In this document: positions 25,919 to 34,009 of the stretch, piece after piece
Position numbering within the stretch: position 1 is the first letter of the stretch
Layout: each line of letters begins with the position of its first letter
Origin: Hassallia byssoidea VB512170
Lineage (GTDB): Bacteria > Cyanobacteriota > Cyanobacteriia > Cyanobacteriales > Nostocaceae
Length of the DNA stretch: 39,613 nt
Direction: 5' to 3'
NCBI RefSeq assembly: GCF_000817785.2
Contig: NZ_JTCM02000027.1
Span: 35,434 to 75,046, forward strand
Position numbers and translations under genes: made by a program
The notes under the pieces: model-generated
What the model was told of the DNA's origin: nothing
Database searches by the model: none
Seen by the model: the letters and a program-made list of their open reading frames with translations, nothing else

Positions 25919-26695
25919 ATGCTGCTGCATATTGGGGCATTGGCTCTTGATGTTAATAGTAAACAGATTACTCCCTGGCACAAACTCGCTCCCCGCACCC
26001 GGATACTATGTACATTGCTGCTTGTATTTGCTATTGCCCTGACACCAAATGGACATTGGTGGACTTGGGCGATTTATGGCTTGGCTGTGGCAAGCATTTT
26101 ATTACTCAGTAAAGTCACCTTCAGCGTGCTGCTAAAACGTTTAGCAGTTGAGTTGGGTTTTGTCGGTGTTGTGCTTTTGGGTACTTTGTTTCGAGGTGGT
26201 GGTACAGTGCTTTGGGCTTGGGGTCCGCTGCAAATTACTACAGTTGGGCTAACTGTTTTAGCTAGTGTCACTACTAAGGCGTTGCTATCTTTACTGATGT
26301 TGAATTTGTTAACTTTAACAACTTCGGTATCGGCGTTGCTTAATGCTTTAATCGAACTGCGAACCCCACCTTTGTTAGTGGCAATTTTGGCTTCAATGTA
26401 TCGCTATATTGGTGTGTTGATCGGTGAGTTTAACATTATGCGACGAGCAGCAGCATCGCGCAATTTGATGAACAGCAATCGTAGTATTCGTTTGGTAGTT
26501 GGCAATATGATCGGAGGGCTATTTATCCGCACTTACGAGCGAGGAAACCGCGTTCATCAAGCGATGCTGTCGCGGGGTTATCAAGGAGTATTACCGATAG
26601 AAAAATTACCACAAGCAGGACGAAATGATGCGATCGCTTTAACTTTGACGCTCATTTTAGCACTACTTGGACAAGCTGTTTATTTGATTTTGTAA
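25919..26695 (+). CDS. cbiQ: ECF transporter transmembrane subunit (CbiQ/EcfT)
   Basis: 258 residues, five to six membrane helices. It begins with the typical NSKQITPWHKLAPRTRIL and carries the two cytoplasmic coupling helices of EcfT proteins with their short motifs, here AAASR and MLSRGY, near residues 180 and 216. These helices lie in grooves of the ATPases and pass on their movement. ATG at 25919 follows an array of AATCCAA-type heptamers and has no Shine-Dalgarno sequence. Third gene of the plus-strand operon, 114 bases after the PDGLE gene. Confidence 0.9.
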   Translation: MLLHIGALALDVNSKQITPWHKLAPRTRILCTLLLVFAIALTPNGHWWTWAIYGLAVASILLLSKVTFSVLLKRLAVELGFVGVVLLGTLFRGGGTVLWAWGPLQITTVGLTVLASVTTKALLSLLMLNLLTLTTSVSALLNALIELRTPPLLVAILASMYRYIGVLIGEFNIMRRAAASRNLMNSNRSIRLVVGNMIGGLFIRTYERGNRVHQAMLSRGYQGVLPIEKLPQAGRNDAIALTLTLILALLGQAVYLIL

Positions 26696-26845
26696 TTTGT
26701 AATTTGTAATTTGTTAGTTGTTAGTTGTTGGTGGTTAGTGGTTAGTTGTTGGTTGTTGGTTGTCTACTAACCACTATCGACTAACCACCATCCACCATCC
26801 ACTATCCACTATCCACTATCAACTATCCATTATCCACTAACTAAT
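26696..26845. repeat. Inverted heptamer arrays (TTAGTTG / CTAACCA, ATCCACT)
   Basis: GTTAGTT/GTTGGTT units (about 26712-26763) followed by ACTAACC and ACTATCC units (about 26765-26838). The array separates cbiQ and cbiO of the same operon, where it would form a long imperfect hairpin in the transcript. Confidence 0.88.
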
Positions 26846-26859
26846 ATCAGATTATATTA

Positions 26860-27660
26860 ATGCATCATAATCCGATAAGAATCAAAAATCTTAGCTATAC
26901 CTACCCTGATGGAACTCAGGCTTTAAAAAAAATTAATCTATCTATAGAAGCTGGGGAGCGGGTAGCATTAATTGGGGCAAATGGTTCAGGAAAATCTACG
27001 TTGCAGTTTCACTTAAATGGAATTACTTTACCTCAAGAAGGAGAAGTAATTATTGGTGAATGGTTAGTAGTTCCGGAGAATTTGCGAGAAATTCGGAATT
27101 TTGTGGGATTGGTTTTTCAAAATCCAGATAATCAGCTATTTATGCCCACAGTATGGGAAGATGTTGCTTTTGGTCCGATGAATTTGGGTTTGCGAGACGA
27201 AGAACTGAAAAATCGCGTTCTTCAAGCTATGACTGCGGTTGATATCGACCCAGAATGGTTTGGGCAACGCAATACTGATAATTTGTCTGGAGGGGAAAAA
27301 AAACGGATTGCGATCGCAGGGGTTTTAGCGATGAATCCGCAGGTTTTGGTATTGGATGAACCTTCTGCTCAATTAGATCCGCGATCGCGTCGTCAGTTAA
27401 TTGATTTGTTACAAACTTTGCCTTTTACTCAACTGATTGCTACCCACGATTTAGATTTAGCTTTGGAACTTTGTTCCCGCACTATTGTATTAAGTCAAGG
27501 ACAAATTGTTTTTGATGGTCAGACTGAGCAGGTAATGAACGATTCAGAATTTTTGCTAGCTCACGCTTTAGAACCTCCACTCAGCTACAGTCGTCCTTAT
27601 TGTTTAATTGAACATGCACCCATTTGTAGAGACGTTCCAATGGAACGTCTCTACGACTAA
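26860..27660 (+). CDS. cbiO: ECF transporter ATP-binding subunit (CbiO), plus-strand operon
   Basis: 266 residues, ABC ATPase. Walker A GANGSGKST (39-47), Q-loop in VFQNPDNQLF, signature LSGGEKKR (about 142-149), Walker B VLVLDEPS, D-loop AQLD and switch His in ATHDLDLAL. The Q-loop form FQNPDNQ is typical of ECF ATPases. It energises metal uptake with the CbiM/PDGLE/CbiQ proteins encoded upstream. The last eleven codons (CRDVPMERLYD) and the stop derive from a dispersed palindromic repeat that entered the 3' end, so the native C-terminus has been replaced or extended. It ends two bases from the stop of the opposing cbiO. Confidence 0.92.
   Translation: MHHNPIRIKNLSYTYPDGTQALKKINLSIEAGERVALIGANGSGKSTLQFHLNGITLPQEGEVIIGEWLVVPENLREIRNFVGLVFQNPDNQLFMPTVWEDVAFGPMNLGLRDEELKNRVLQAMTAVDIDPEWFGQRNTDNLSGGEKKRIAIAGVLAMNPQVLVLDEPSAQLDPRSRRQLIDLLQTLPFTQLIATHDLDLALELCSRTIVLSQGQIVFDGQTEQVMNDSEFLLAHALEPPLSYSRPYCLIEHAPICRDVPMERLYD
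27626..27654. repeat. GTAGAGACGTTCCA palindromic repeat, copy 2, inside cbiO
   Basis: Perfect 14-bp arms GTAGAGACGTTCCA (27626-27639) and TGGAACGTCTCTAC (27641-27654) with one central base. It is the strongest hairpin between two convergent operons and could stop transcription from either side. Confidence 0.92.
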
Positions 27661-27662
27661 CA

Positions 27663-28490
27663 TTAAAAATAACGAAATAAATTCAATATTTTTTGCCGTA
27701 CCCGTTCTAAAACAGGTTCTTCTGCCAATTCTTCAGAAAATAACATCTCATATATTAGCGGTACTCCTAACTGTAAATCTTCCAGAATTTGACGTTGTTT
27801 AAACACATATTCTGGCTCTCCTTCTAACACGAGTTGCCCTTTATCCATGACAAAAATCCAGTCTGCCCAGCGATAAACTAAATCTAGGTCATGAGTTGCC
27901 ATGAGTATTGTTGTCCCAGATGCATGAATCTTTTTTAGAGTTGCCATCAGGTTACGAGTATGCAAACGATCCAAATATGCTGTAGGTTCATCTAATAACA
28001 ACAGTTGAGGTCGTAGCACCATCACATCTGCAATAGAAACTCGCTTTTTTTGCCCTAAACTCAGATGATGTACTGGTCTTTCTGCTAAAGTAGTTAATCC
28101 AAATTCCTCTAATGCTTGTTCTACTCGTTGTTTAATTTCTGTGTCTGGTAATCCTAAGTTACATAATCCGTAAGATATATCTTCTTCAACCGTGGAGGCT
28201 ACAAGTTGTTGCTCTGGATCTTGAAATATAAGTCCGACTTTTTGGCGTAATTGTAGTAAATATTTTCGGTCATACTTTAGTGCCTCTCCTTGCCATTTAA
28301 CATTACCTTTATGAGGTTTGTATAGACCGTTAGCTAACAAGAATAATGTAGTTTTTCCGCATCCATTTTGACCAATCAAAGCACATCTTTTATTCGCGGG
28401 TATTTGTAGTGTTAAATTATTGAGTGCAGATTGTTGTGCGCCCGGATATGTGTAATGTACTTGTTCAAATTCAAGTAAATATTGCTGCAT
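27663..28490 (-). CDS. cbiO: ECF transporter ATP-binding subunit (CbiO), minus-strand operon
   Basis: 275 residues. Walker A GQNGCGKTT (40-48), Q-loop in IFQDPEQQLV, signature LSLGQKKR (with Leu-Gly in place of the more usual Gly-Gly), Walker B LLLLDEPT, D-loop AYLD and switch His in ATHDLDLVY. This is the ATPase of the second nickel/cobalt importer; it is clearly diverged from the other CbiO, so the pair is not a recent tandem duplication. Last gene of the minus-strand operon, 61 bases after cbiQ. Confidence 0.92.
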   Translation of the reverse strand: MQQYLLEFEQVHYTYPGAQQSALNNLTLQIPANKRCALIGQNGCGKTTLFLLANGLYKPHKGNVKWQGEALKYDRKYLLQLRQKVGLIFQDPEQQLVASTVEEDISYGLCNLGLPDTEIKQRVEQALEEFGLTTLAERPVHHLSLGQKKRVSIADVMVLRPQLLLLDEPTAYLDRLHTRNLMATLKKIHASGTTILMATHDLDLVYRWADWIFVMDKGQLVLEGEPEYVFKQRQILEDLQLGVPLIYEMLFSEELAEEPVLERVRQKILNLFRYF

Positions 28491-28551
28491 AATATGATAT
28501 TAAAATAAAGGCACGCAGATGCCCGCAAATGACCGTATTGGGATACTCTGG

Positions 28552-29349
28552 TCAGAAAACAGATATGCTGCATTCTAATATTATTAATAACGTACAACCA
28601 AAAATTGCTTCGATCGCATACCGTTGTGAGTGATGATATCGGTGCGGATGCCAAACTCGAAATTCTCCATTAAATCCGCGTGATTCTAAACTTAAGGAGA
28701 CTTGACGATAGTTTTCTATGGTACGCTTGAGTAATTGTCCAATTAATAAAGCTAAACTTTTCATACTTGTAGAAAAAGTGCGATAACCACCACGAGATTG
28801 TTGAGCAGTCCATAACTCGGCGGCGGCATTTAACAGAACGAAAATAAAGCGATACATTAATAATAAAAGGTCTGTTAAAAGCACGGGAAAACCAACACGC
28901 CGCAAAGTTTGCAAAAGTTCAGTAAAAGGGATAGTTAGCATGACAAAATATAAGCAGGAAAGTGAAGCGATCGCTCTCGTTAAAATTGTCAATCCCTGCT
29001 CTATACCATGACTGCTTAGATATACATAATACCCGCTAATTGTCAACCCTTTTATTGAGTCATTTTGCACTAAATTTAGATGAGAAATATCTATGGCGTT
29101 GATGGCTAAAGCTGGTAAACTGGTTAACCAGAATAAAGTAGCAACATAAATCAATTTCAGATAGATTTTGGCAGAAATCCCAGCATAAACAACTGTCCAA
29201 ATGCTCATCCAGATAGCAATTAAAATTTGTATTTGTGGATGAGCAAAGGCAATGATGATTAATAGCGCGATCGCTAACAATAATTTCTGCTCTGGGGCTA
29301 ACCACCGCAACTTATTAGTATAAGCAAGCGTGTCAATCTGAATGTTCAT
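28552..29349 (-). CDS. cbiQ: ECF transporter transmembrane subunit (CbiQ/EcfT), minus-strand operon
   Basis: 265 residues from ATG at 29349. That start is chosen because [19 protein letters not shown] is the usual EcfT opening; the longer frame from 29391 lies within the upstream gene. Five to six membrane helices. The two coupling motifs read QQSRGGYR and LESRGFNG. The start overlaps the end of cbiN by 17 bases, indicating translational coupling. The Arg-Gly motifs that contact the ATPase are better conserved than in the plus-strand CbiQ. Confidence 0.9.
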   Translation of the reverse strand: MNIQIDTLAYTNKLRWLAPEQKLLLAIALLIIIAFAHPQIQILIAIWMSIWTVVYAGISAKIYLKLIYVATLFWLTSLPALAINAIDISHLNLVQNDSIKGLTISGYYVYLSSHGIEQGLTILTRAIASLSCLYFVMLTIPFTELLQTLRRVGFPVLLTDLLLLMYRFIFVLLNAAAELWTAQQSRGGYRTFSTSMKSLALLIGQLLKRTIENYRQVSLSLESRGFNGEFRVWHPHRYHHSQRYAIEAIFGCTLLIILECSISVF

Positions 29350-29647
29350 TATTACTCTTTTGCTGTTCGGAGCGCCCTTTGTACAAACCAATTAAAAAGC
29401 CCAGTGTCCCTGCACCTATAGCAGCCTGAGTTGCAAATAAAAAGGTTTGCACTTCGCAACTGGCTACATTCATTAGTGGTTTAAACCAAGGTTGATATCC
29501 AGGCTGCACTTCAGTAACGGCTTTGGCAGCTCTGTCATCTGCACCGGCAAATTCTGCATTACGTGCAAAGATGAATGGTGCGCCTGCTAAAATTACTACT
29601 CCGCCCAGTAACAACCAATTACTCAATTTTTTTTTAGATTGGTTCAT
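29333..29647 (-). CDS. cbiN: Cobalt transport protein CbiN
   Basis: 104 residues with two membrane helices. The periplasmic loop has the CbiN signature: [15 protein letters not shown], then [11 protein letters not shown], followed by [20 protein letters not shown] in the second helix. CbiN is needed for cobalt loading into CbiM. It overlaps cbiM by 14 bases and cbiQ by 17, so cbiM-cbiN-cbiQ are tightly coupled. Confidence 0.93.
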   Translation of the reverse strand: MNQSKKKLSNWLLLGGVVILAGAPFIFARNAEFAGADDRAAKAVTEVQPGYQPWFKPLMNVASCEVQTFLFATQAAIGAGTLGFLIGLYKGRSEQQKSNNEHSD

Positions 29648-30419
29648 TGCTTTGAGGTTCCTGTTTGATTAATTTCAGTAATTCCAATTCTTGCGGGGTG
29701 TAAGATTGTAACCAGTTCCATACCAGCACAGTTAGCAATCCTTCACTAATTGCTAAAGGAATTTGAGTTATCGCAAAAATTCCGGCAAACTTGATAAATG
29801 AAGCGATAAATCCCCCAATCGGTGCGGGAAAAGCTAAAGCGAGTTGGATGGATGTAATGATGTATGTGAGTAAATCTGCTAAAGCTGCGGCTAAAAAGAT
29901 GGCGATTCTTTGCTTACCACTTAACCGCATGGTGAGATTATATATCCAGTAAGCGGCAAATGGTCCGGCGATCGCCATCGAAAAAGCATTTGCTCCCAAT
30001 GTTGTCAAACCACCGTGCGCTAACAGTAAGGCTTGAAATAACAATACTAAACTACCCAGCACCGACATTGCTAAAGGTCCAAACAGCACTGCACCTAATC
30101 CTGTTCCTGTAGGATGAGCGCAACTACCCGTGACTGAAGGCATTTTCAACGCTGATAGCACAAAGGTAAAAGCACCTGACAGCGCTAAAAGTAATTTTAG
30201 TTCTGGGTTGGTTTGGGTGATGCGAGTCAGCGATCGCAATCCCAATACAAAAAATGGTAACGCTACTACCCACCAAAAAATCGCCCACTTCGGTGGTAAA
30301 AAGCCTTCCATAATGTGCATCGCGTAAGCTGGTGCGGATGCGCTGACGATCAGGTAGAAGCTGAGAACTCCGATGATAACTAGTGTTGTGCGTTTTGACT
30401 TGAGAATAATTCTCGACAT
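29634..30419 (-). CDS. cbiM: Cobalt transport protein CbiM
   Basis: 261 residues. A signal peptide ([21 protein letters not shown]) ends AYA directly before [13 protein letters not shown], so cleavage after residue 33 would expose the Met-His terminus that binds metal. Six further membrane helices carry the cobalt-type motif [18 protein letters not shown] and the [19 protein letters not shown] loop. Together with CbiN, CbiQ and CbiO it forms the Co2+ importer, supplying cobalt for cobalamin. It opens the minus-strand operon and is divergent from the multicopper oxidase gene. I found no cobalamin riboswitch in the 429-base leader region. Confidence 0.93.
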   Translation of the reverse strand: MSRIILKSKRTTLVIIGVLSFYLIVSASAPAYAMHIMEGFLPPKWAIFWWVVALPFFVLGLRSLTRITQTNPELKLLLALSGAFTFVLSALKMPSVTGSCAHPTGTGLGAVLFGPLAMSVLGSLVLLFQALLLAHGGLTTLGANAFSMAIAGPFAAYWIYNLTMRLSGKQRIAIFLAAALADLLTYIITSIQLALAFPAPIGGFIASFIKFAGIFAITQIPLAISEGLLTVLVWNWLQSYTPQELELLKLIKQEPQSNEPI

Positions 30420-30848
30420 TTTTACCCGCAGATGTATGTCAATCAGTCAGTTTAAATCAACTAATGCCGCGATCGCACTCTTCTAAATTAAAAATCAACA
30501 ATCCGTGGCAATTTTTTATCAAGGTGAGAAGGACGCATCTTCACATATTTAAGTTCCTTTGTTAAATTCATAACAGTTTATCATTCGCTTGTGGCAACAA
30601 AACTATCAACATATGCAAAGCTATAGTAATTTATGTTGCTTTTTAGTTCCAAAATATACGTAAATTAATTCAGCCAAAACTAAATTAATTATGACTTTTT
30701 CAGATTGCATTCTTTGATAGGCTAGACTTATTGCCTGAAATAGCAACCTGAGAAAATTATTGACAAAAATTATTGATTTCGATAATATACATAGGTCAAT
30801 TGCAAAAAATTTGCAAACTTATTTATTTGGGCGCTAATTGGAAATTCC
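30420..30848. other. Divergent promoter region between cbiM and multicopper oxidase
   Basis: 429 AT-rich bases without a reading frame. It holds a strong promoter for the oxidase at 30760-30788. On the cbiM side I see no convincing -10/-35 pair and no B12 box. Confidence 0.5.
30760..30788 (+). promoter_or_regulatory. Sigma70-type promoter of the multicopper oxidase gene
   Basis: -35 TTGACA (30760-30765), 17-base spacer, -10 TAATAT (30783-30788). Transcription would start near 30795, giving a leader of about 54 bases. ATTAT and ATAAT in the spacer form a small inverted repeat that could be part of a Fur-like or other metal-sensor operator. Confidence 0.65.
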
Positions 30849-31889
30849 ATGCCTAACAATTTTGCTTTGGGGCAAGAAAACCTTTGGAGCCGTCGTCAAC
30901 TGTTGAAGCTGGGATTAGCTGGTGCGGGTGTGACTGGGGCGACGGCGCTTTGGCATATGTTGAATGCACAAAGTAAGTCAATTGTCAAAATACCGCCGAT
31001 GGAGGCGATCGCCCAAACTACTGCACTAAAAAACGCAGCTAACCCGATGCAGGTACTCCGGAATTTTGATTATGGCACGGTAAAGCAAGAAAATGGACGC
31101 ACTATCCGCGAATTTCGCTTAACTGCCGGGACTTCCATCATCCAGCTAAATAGTGTTGTGTCTTACAACATCTGGGATTTAAATGGTCGGATTCCAGGAC
31201 CAACACTGAGGGCAAAACAAGGCGATCGCGTGCGCGTATTGTTCCACAATCAAGCCGGACATTCGCACTCTTTACATTTTCATGGTGTCCACCCAGCAGA
31301 AATGGATGGTATTCGTCCAGTTAGCAACGGTAGCGCCACAATTTATGAATTTGACGCGGAACCTTATGGCGTTCATTTGTACCACTGCCATATTGAACCA
31401 GTAACCCGTCACATTGCCAAAGGGTTATACGGAATGTTTATCATTGACCCACCCAAACCACGTCCGCCGGCGGATGAAATAGCCTTAATTATGGCTGGGT
31501 ATGATGTTAATGATGATAACCGCAATGAGTTTTACGCCTTCAACGGTCAGCCGCATTATTACATGGATAATCCGATTAGGATTTATCAAAATCAGTTGAT
31601 TCGGCTGTACGTCCTCAACATTATTGAATTCGATCCAGCGGTTACGTTTCACCTCCACGCCAACTTTTTTGATGTTTATCCCACGGGAATGACTCTTACT
31701 CCCACCCACAAAGCAGATGTAATTACGATGGGTATAGCGGAACGACACATTTTAGAATTCAGCTTTCGCTATCCGGGTAAGTATATGTTTCATCCGCATC
31801 AAGATGCGATCGCCGAAAACGGTTGCATGGGTAATTTTGAAGTAGTCGCGGACAGTAAAAAGCCACTTTCAACTCAGAAAAATTCTTAA
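30849..31889 (+). CDS. Tat-exported two-domain multicopper oxidase (laccase/ferroxidase type)
   Basis: 346 residues. A twin-arginine signal (SRRQLLKLGLAGAG, Arg15-Arg16) is followed by two cupredoxin domains. All four HxH motifs for a trinuclear copper centre are present: HFH (143-145), HCH (179-181), HLH (268-270) and HPH (315-317). The type 1 copper site lies in domain 1 (Cys180, His188, Met196); domain 2 has HPH instead of HCH, so it lacks a type 1 site. Such enzymes oxidise Fe2+, Cu+ or phenols with O2. With an FTR1-type permease 2 kb downstream, iron oxidation is the likely job. ATG at 30849 is preceded by GGAAA and a strong promoter. Confidence 0.88.
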   Translation: MPNNFALGQENLWSRRQLLKLGLAGAGVTGATALWHMLNAQSKSIVKIPPMEAIAQTTALKNAANPMQVLRNFDYGTVKQENGRTIREFRLTAGTSIIQLNSVVSYNIWDLNGRIPGPTLRAKQGDRVRVLFHNQAGHSHSLHFHGVHPAEMDGIRPVSNGSATIYEFDAEPYGVHLYHCHIEPVTRHIAKGLYGMFIIDPPKPRPPADEIALIMAGYDVNDDNRNEFYAFNGQPHYYMDNPIRIYQNQLIRLYVLNIIEFDPAVTFHLHANFFDVYPTGMTLTPTHKADVITMGIAERHILEFSFRYPGKYMFHPHQDAIAENGCMGNFEVVADSKKPLSTQKNS

Positions 31890-31982
31890 GGGGAATGGGT
31901 AATGGGTAATGGGTAATGGGTAATGGGTAATGACCACGTTCCCAATTACCTATGCCCAATTCCCAATTCCCAATTCCCAATT
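31890..31982. repeat. Inverted heptamer arrays (GGGTAAT / CCCAATT)
   Basis: Six GGGTAAT units (about 31891-31933) followed by TTCCCAA units (about 31940-31980). It begins directly after the oxidase stop codon and is likely to fold; it could act as a transcript end or as a 3' stabiliser. Confidence 0.9.
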
Positions 31983-32085
31983 TATCAAATTAAATGTGTT
32001 GCATTATACTCTGCATCAAATTAGGGCAGAGCCGAAATTATTTGAAAAAAATTATTGAAGTTACAGTTAATTTTTTTGAATTAGT

Positions 32086-32105
32086 TGATAAAAAATATCA
32101 TTATA
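32086..32105. promoter_or_regulatory. Fur-box-like site upstream of the iron-uptake lipoprotein gene
   Basis: GATAAAAAATATCATTATA matches the 19-base Fur consensus at 14 positions, and TGATA..TATCA forms a short inverted repeat. It lies about 100 bases before the lipoprotein start codon. Cyanobacterial FurA boxes are loose, so chance matches in AT-rich DNA are possible. Confidence 0.42.
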
Positions 32106-32203
32106 TGCAAAAGTAAATTCTACGACTAAATGTCAAACTAACATGCTGTTGCTAGCTGACAAAGTTTTAATTAATACATGAGCAAACGTGTTTTGGAGCA
32201 AAA

Positions 32204-33247
32204 ATGATCAAAGTTCGTTACATTTTTTTGGCTGTTGCTGCTTGTGCCATAGTTTCCCTGAGTTCGTGTAATGCAGGCACACCAACCGCAGAGAATACAG
32301 GAGCCCCTGTTGCCAATAGCCCCCAGGCAAGCGAGGCAGTAAGTAATAATAATCACAGCGGTCACGGCAGCAAAAATCAAATAAATATCAACACTGCGAT
32401 ATTGTCCGAATTGGATAAGTTTGAAGCCAAGCTAGCAATACCAGCATTATCAAACAAAATTCAAGCAAATCGTCCTTATGCTTCACCTGAGGAATTAGTA
32501 TCCAAAAAGGTGATTAATCAAGAGCAGTTTAATCAAATTAAAGATTTGGTGACTGTTCAAGAGGTAGTACTCACGGGTGAGGCAAAAGATGTTGACTATA
32601 TGAGTAAATTGGGATTGATGAAAGGGCATCTTATAGTAGCAAAAGAATTGCTAGATCAAAATCAGCCCAAACAAGCAGAACCTCATATAGGACATCCAGT
32701 TGAAGAGATTTATGTTGATGTTGAAGACCAACTAAACGAACGTAAAGTCAAAGAATTTAAAACAACTTTAGTAAGTTTGCAAGATTTAGTAAAATCGAAT
32801 CCGAAAGCAGCTAAACTAAAAACTGATTTTGCCTCATCAATGCAAGCAGTAGATGGTGCGATCGCCGCTTTACCAGAAGCGCAACGCTCAAAAACCGGAT
32901 TTGTACTACAAAGCATTAATGAGCTATTAGATGCGGCAAACTCAGAATATGGTGCAGCGATCGCTAATAACAAAATATCTGCGGCAATAGAATATCAAGA
33001 TTCTCGTGGTTTTGTCATCTACGCCAACGAATTATACAAAGGTATTTCTAGCCAAATGGCGAAAGACTTTCCCGAAGCACATAAAGGCATTGAAACAAGT
33101 ATGGCTGAACTAGTAAAAGTTTGGCCCTCCGCTATTCCTCCAGCTGCACCGGTGAAAACTCCCGATGATGTTACCAAGCTAGTGAAAACTATTGAGCAAA
33201 ACTCTCAAACCGTGATTGATAAATCAAGCACCCAAGCGCAGCGATAG
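32204..33247 (+). CDS. Lipoprotein with helix-hairpin-helix and EfeO-like domains
   Basis: 347 residues. Signal peptide with lipobox LSSC (Cys22). A His-containing linker (HSGHGSK) leads to a ComEA-like helix-hairpin-helix domain (about 58-118; ININTAILSELDKFEAKLAI ... YASPEELVSKKVINQEQFNQ). The rest is helical and resembles the EfeO/imelysin (M75) fold, with HIGHPVEE giving the HxxE metal motif. EfeO proteins bind iron in the periplasm and hand it to the EfeU/FTR1 permease; here the permease gene is third in line. The HHH domain in a lipoprotein is odd and unlikely to bind DNA there. GGAG six bases before ATG 32204 is a good ribosome site. Confidence 0.78.
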   Translation: MIKVRYIFLAVAACAIVSLSSCNAGTPTAENTGAPVANSPQASEAVSNNNHSGHGSKNQININTAILSELDKFEAKLAIPALSNKIQANRPYASPEELVSKKVINQEQFNQIKDLVTVQEVVLTGEAKDVDYMSKLGLMKGHLIVAKELLDQNQPKQAEPHIGHPVEEIYVDVEDQLNERKVKEFKTTLVSLQDLVKSNPKAAKLKTDFASSMQAVDGAIAALPEAQRSKTGFVLQSINELLDAANSEYGAAIANNKISAAIEYQDSRGFVIYANELYKGISSQMAKDFPEAHKGIETSMAELVKVWPSAIPPAAPVKTPDDVTKLVKTIEQNSQTVIDKSSTQAQR

Positions 33248-33306
33248 CAGTTTTACTTAATTCTTAATAGCAAAATTGAGGAGTTTAAAATTAGCTTAGA
33301 AGTTAT

Positions 33307-33335
33307 GTAGAGACGTTCCGGTGGAACGTCTGTAC
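33307..33335. repeat. GTAGAGACGTTCC palindromic repeat, copy 3
   Basis: Arms GTAGAGACGTTCC and GGAACGTCTGTAC with one mismatch. Lies between the lipoprotein and ferritin-like genes, followed by a short CTAACTC heptamer run (33356-33383). Confidence 0.88.
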
Positions 33336-33423
33336 AAAAGTTAGGAATTATACTCATAACTCCTAATTTCTAACTCCTAACTAATTCTCATTACTCTCCA
33401 CACGTAACTTCAATTAACGCAAA

Positions 33424-33858
33424 ATGCAAGAGCTTGACCAGAAAAAGACCATCGACTTACTCAACGCCATCATGGAATTTGAACTAGCCGGAGTAGTCCG
33501 CTACACTCATTATTCTCTGATGGTAACAGGTCCCAACCGCATTCCGATTGTGGGTTTTTTCAAAGCGCAGGCTAGCGAGTCTCTACTTCATGCTGAACAA
33601 GTCGGAGAAATACTCACAGGTTTAGATGGACACCCCAGCCTAAAAATTGCGCCGATGGAAGAAACTTACAAGCATTCAGTTAAGGATATTTTGACAGAAA
33701 GCTTATCCCACGAAAAAAAGGCTCTGGATTTGTATAAAAGTCTGCTGGAAACCGTCACTAATGCCAGCATTTACTTAGAAGAATTCGCCCGTAATATGAT
33801 AGGACAGGAAGAGATGCATAATCTCGAACTGAAAAAAATGTTACGCGATTTTAGCTAA
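33424..33858 (+). CDS. Bacterioferritin-like di-iron protein
   Basis: 144 residues, a four-helix ferritin-like bundle. Likely di-iron ligands are Glu18 or Glu20 (IMEFELAG), Glu52 and His56 (SESLLHAEQ), Glu97 (SHEKKAL), and Glu129/130 with His132 (GQEEMHNLE). This follows the E, ExxH, E, ExxH layout of bacterioferritins, though the second pair is spaced ExxxH. The Met52 haem ligand of classical Bfr is not apparent. It could oxidise and store the iron brought in by the neighbouring permease. ATG at 33424 has no clear Shine-Dalgarno sequence. Confidence 0.82.
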   Translation: MQELDQKKTIDLLNAIMEFELAGVVRYTHYSLMVTGPNRIPIVGFFKAQASESLLHAEQVGEILTGLDGHPSLKIAPMEETYKHSVKDILTESLSHEKKALDLYKSLLETVTNASIYLEEFARNMIGQEEMHNLELKKMLRDFS

Positions 33859-34008
33859 GAGTTAAGAGTCAATGGTCAAGAGTCAAGAGTCAAGAGTCAA
33901 CGGTCAACGGTCAATATGAGTGACTTTAGACTATTAACTCTGAACTATTGACTCTAGACTATTGACTCTAGACTATTGACTCTAGACTATTGACTTTGGA
34001 CTATTGAT
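33859..34008. repeat. Inverted heptamer arrays (GAGTCAA / TATTGAC)
   Basis: AGAGTCA and CGGTCAA units (about 33860-33915) followed by CTATTGA and CTCTAGA units (about 33930-34008), complementary in part. The array ends one base before the permease ATG, so no ribosome site separates them. Confidence 0.9.
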
Positions 34009-34009
34009 A

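Noticed and set aside
30420-30848. Cobalamin riboswitch before cbiM
   Set aside because: No B12 box or conserved core sequence could be found on the minus strand; a covariance model search would settle it.
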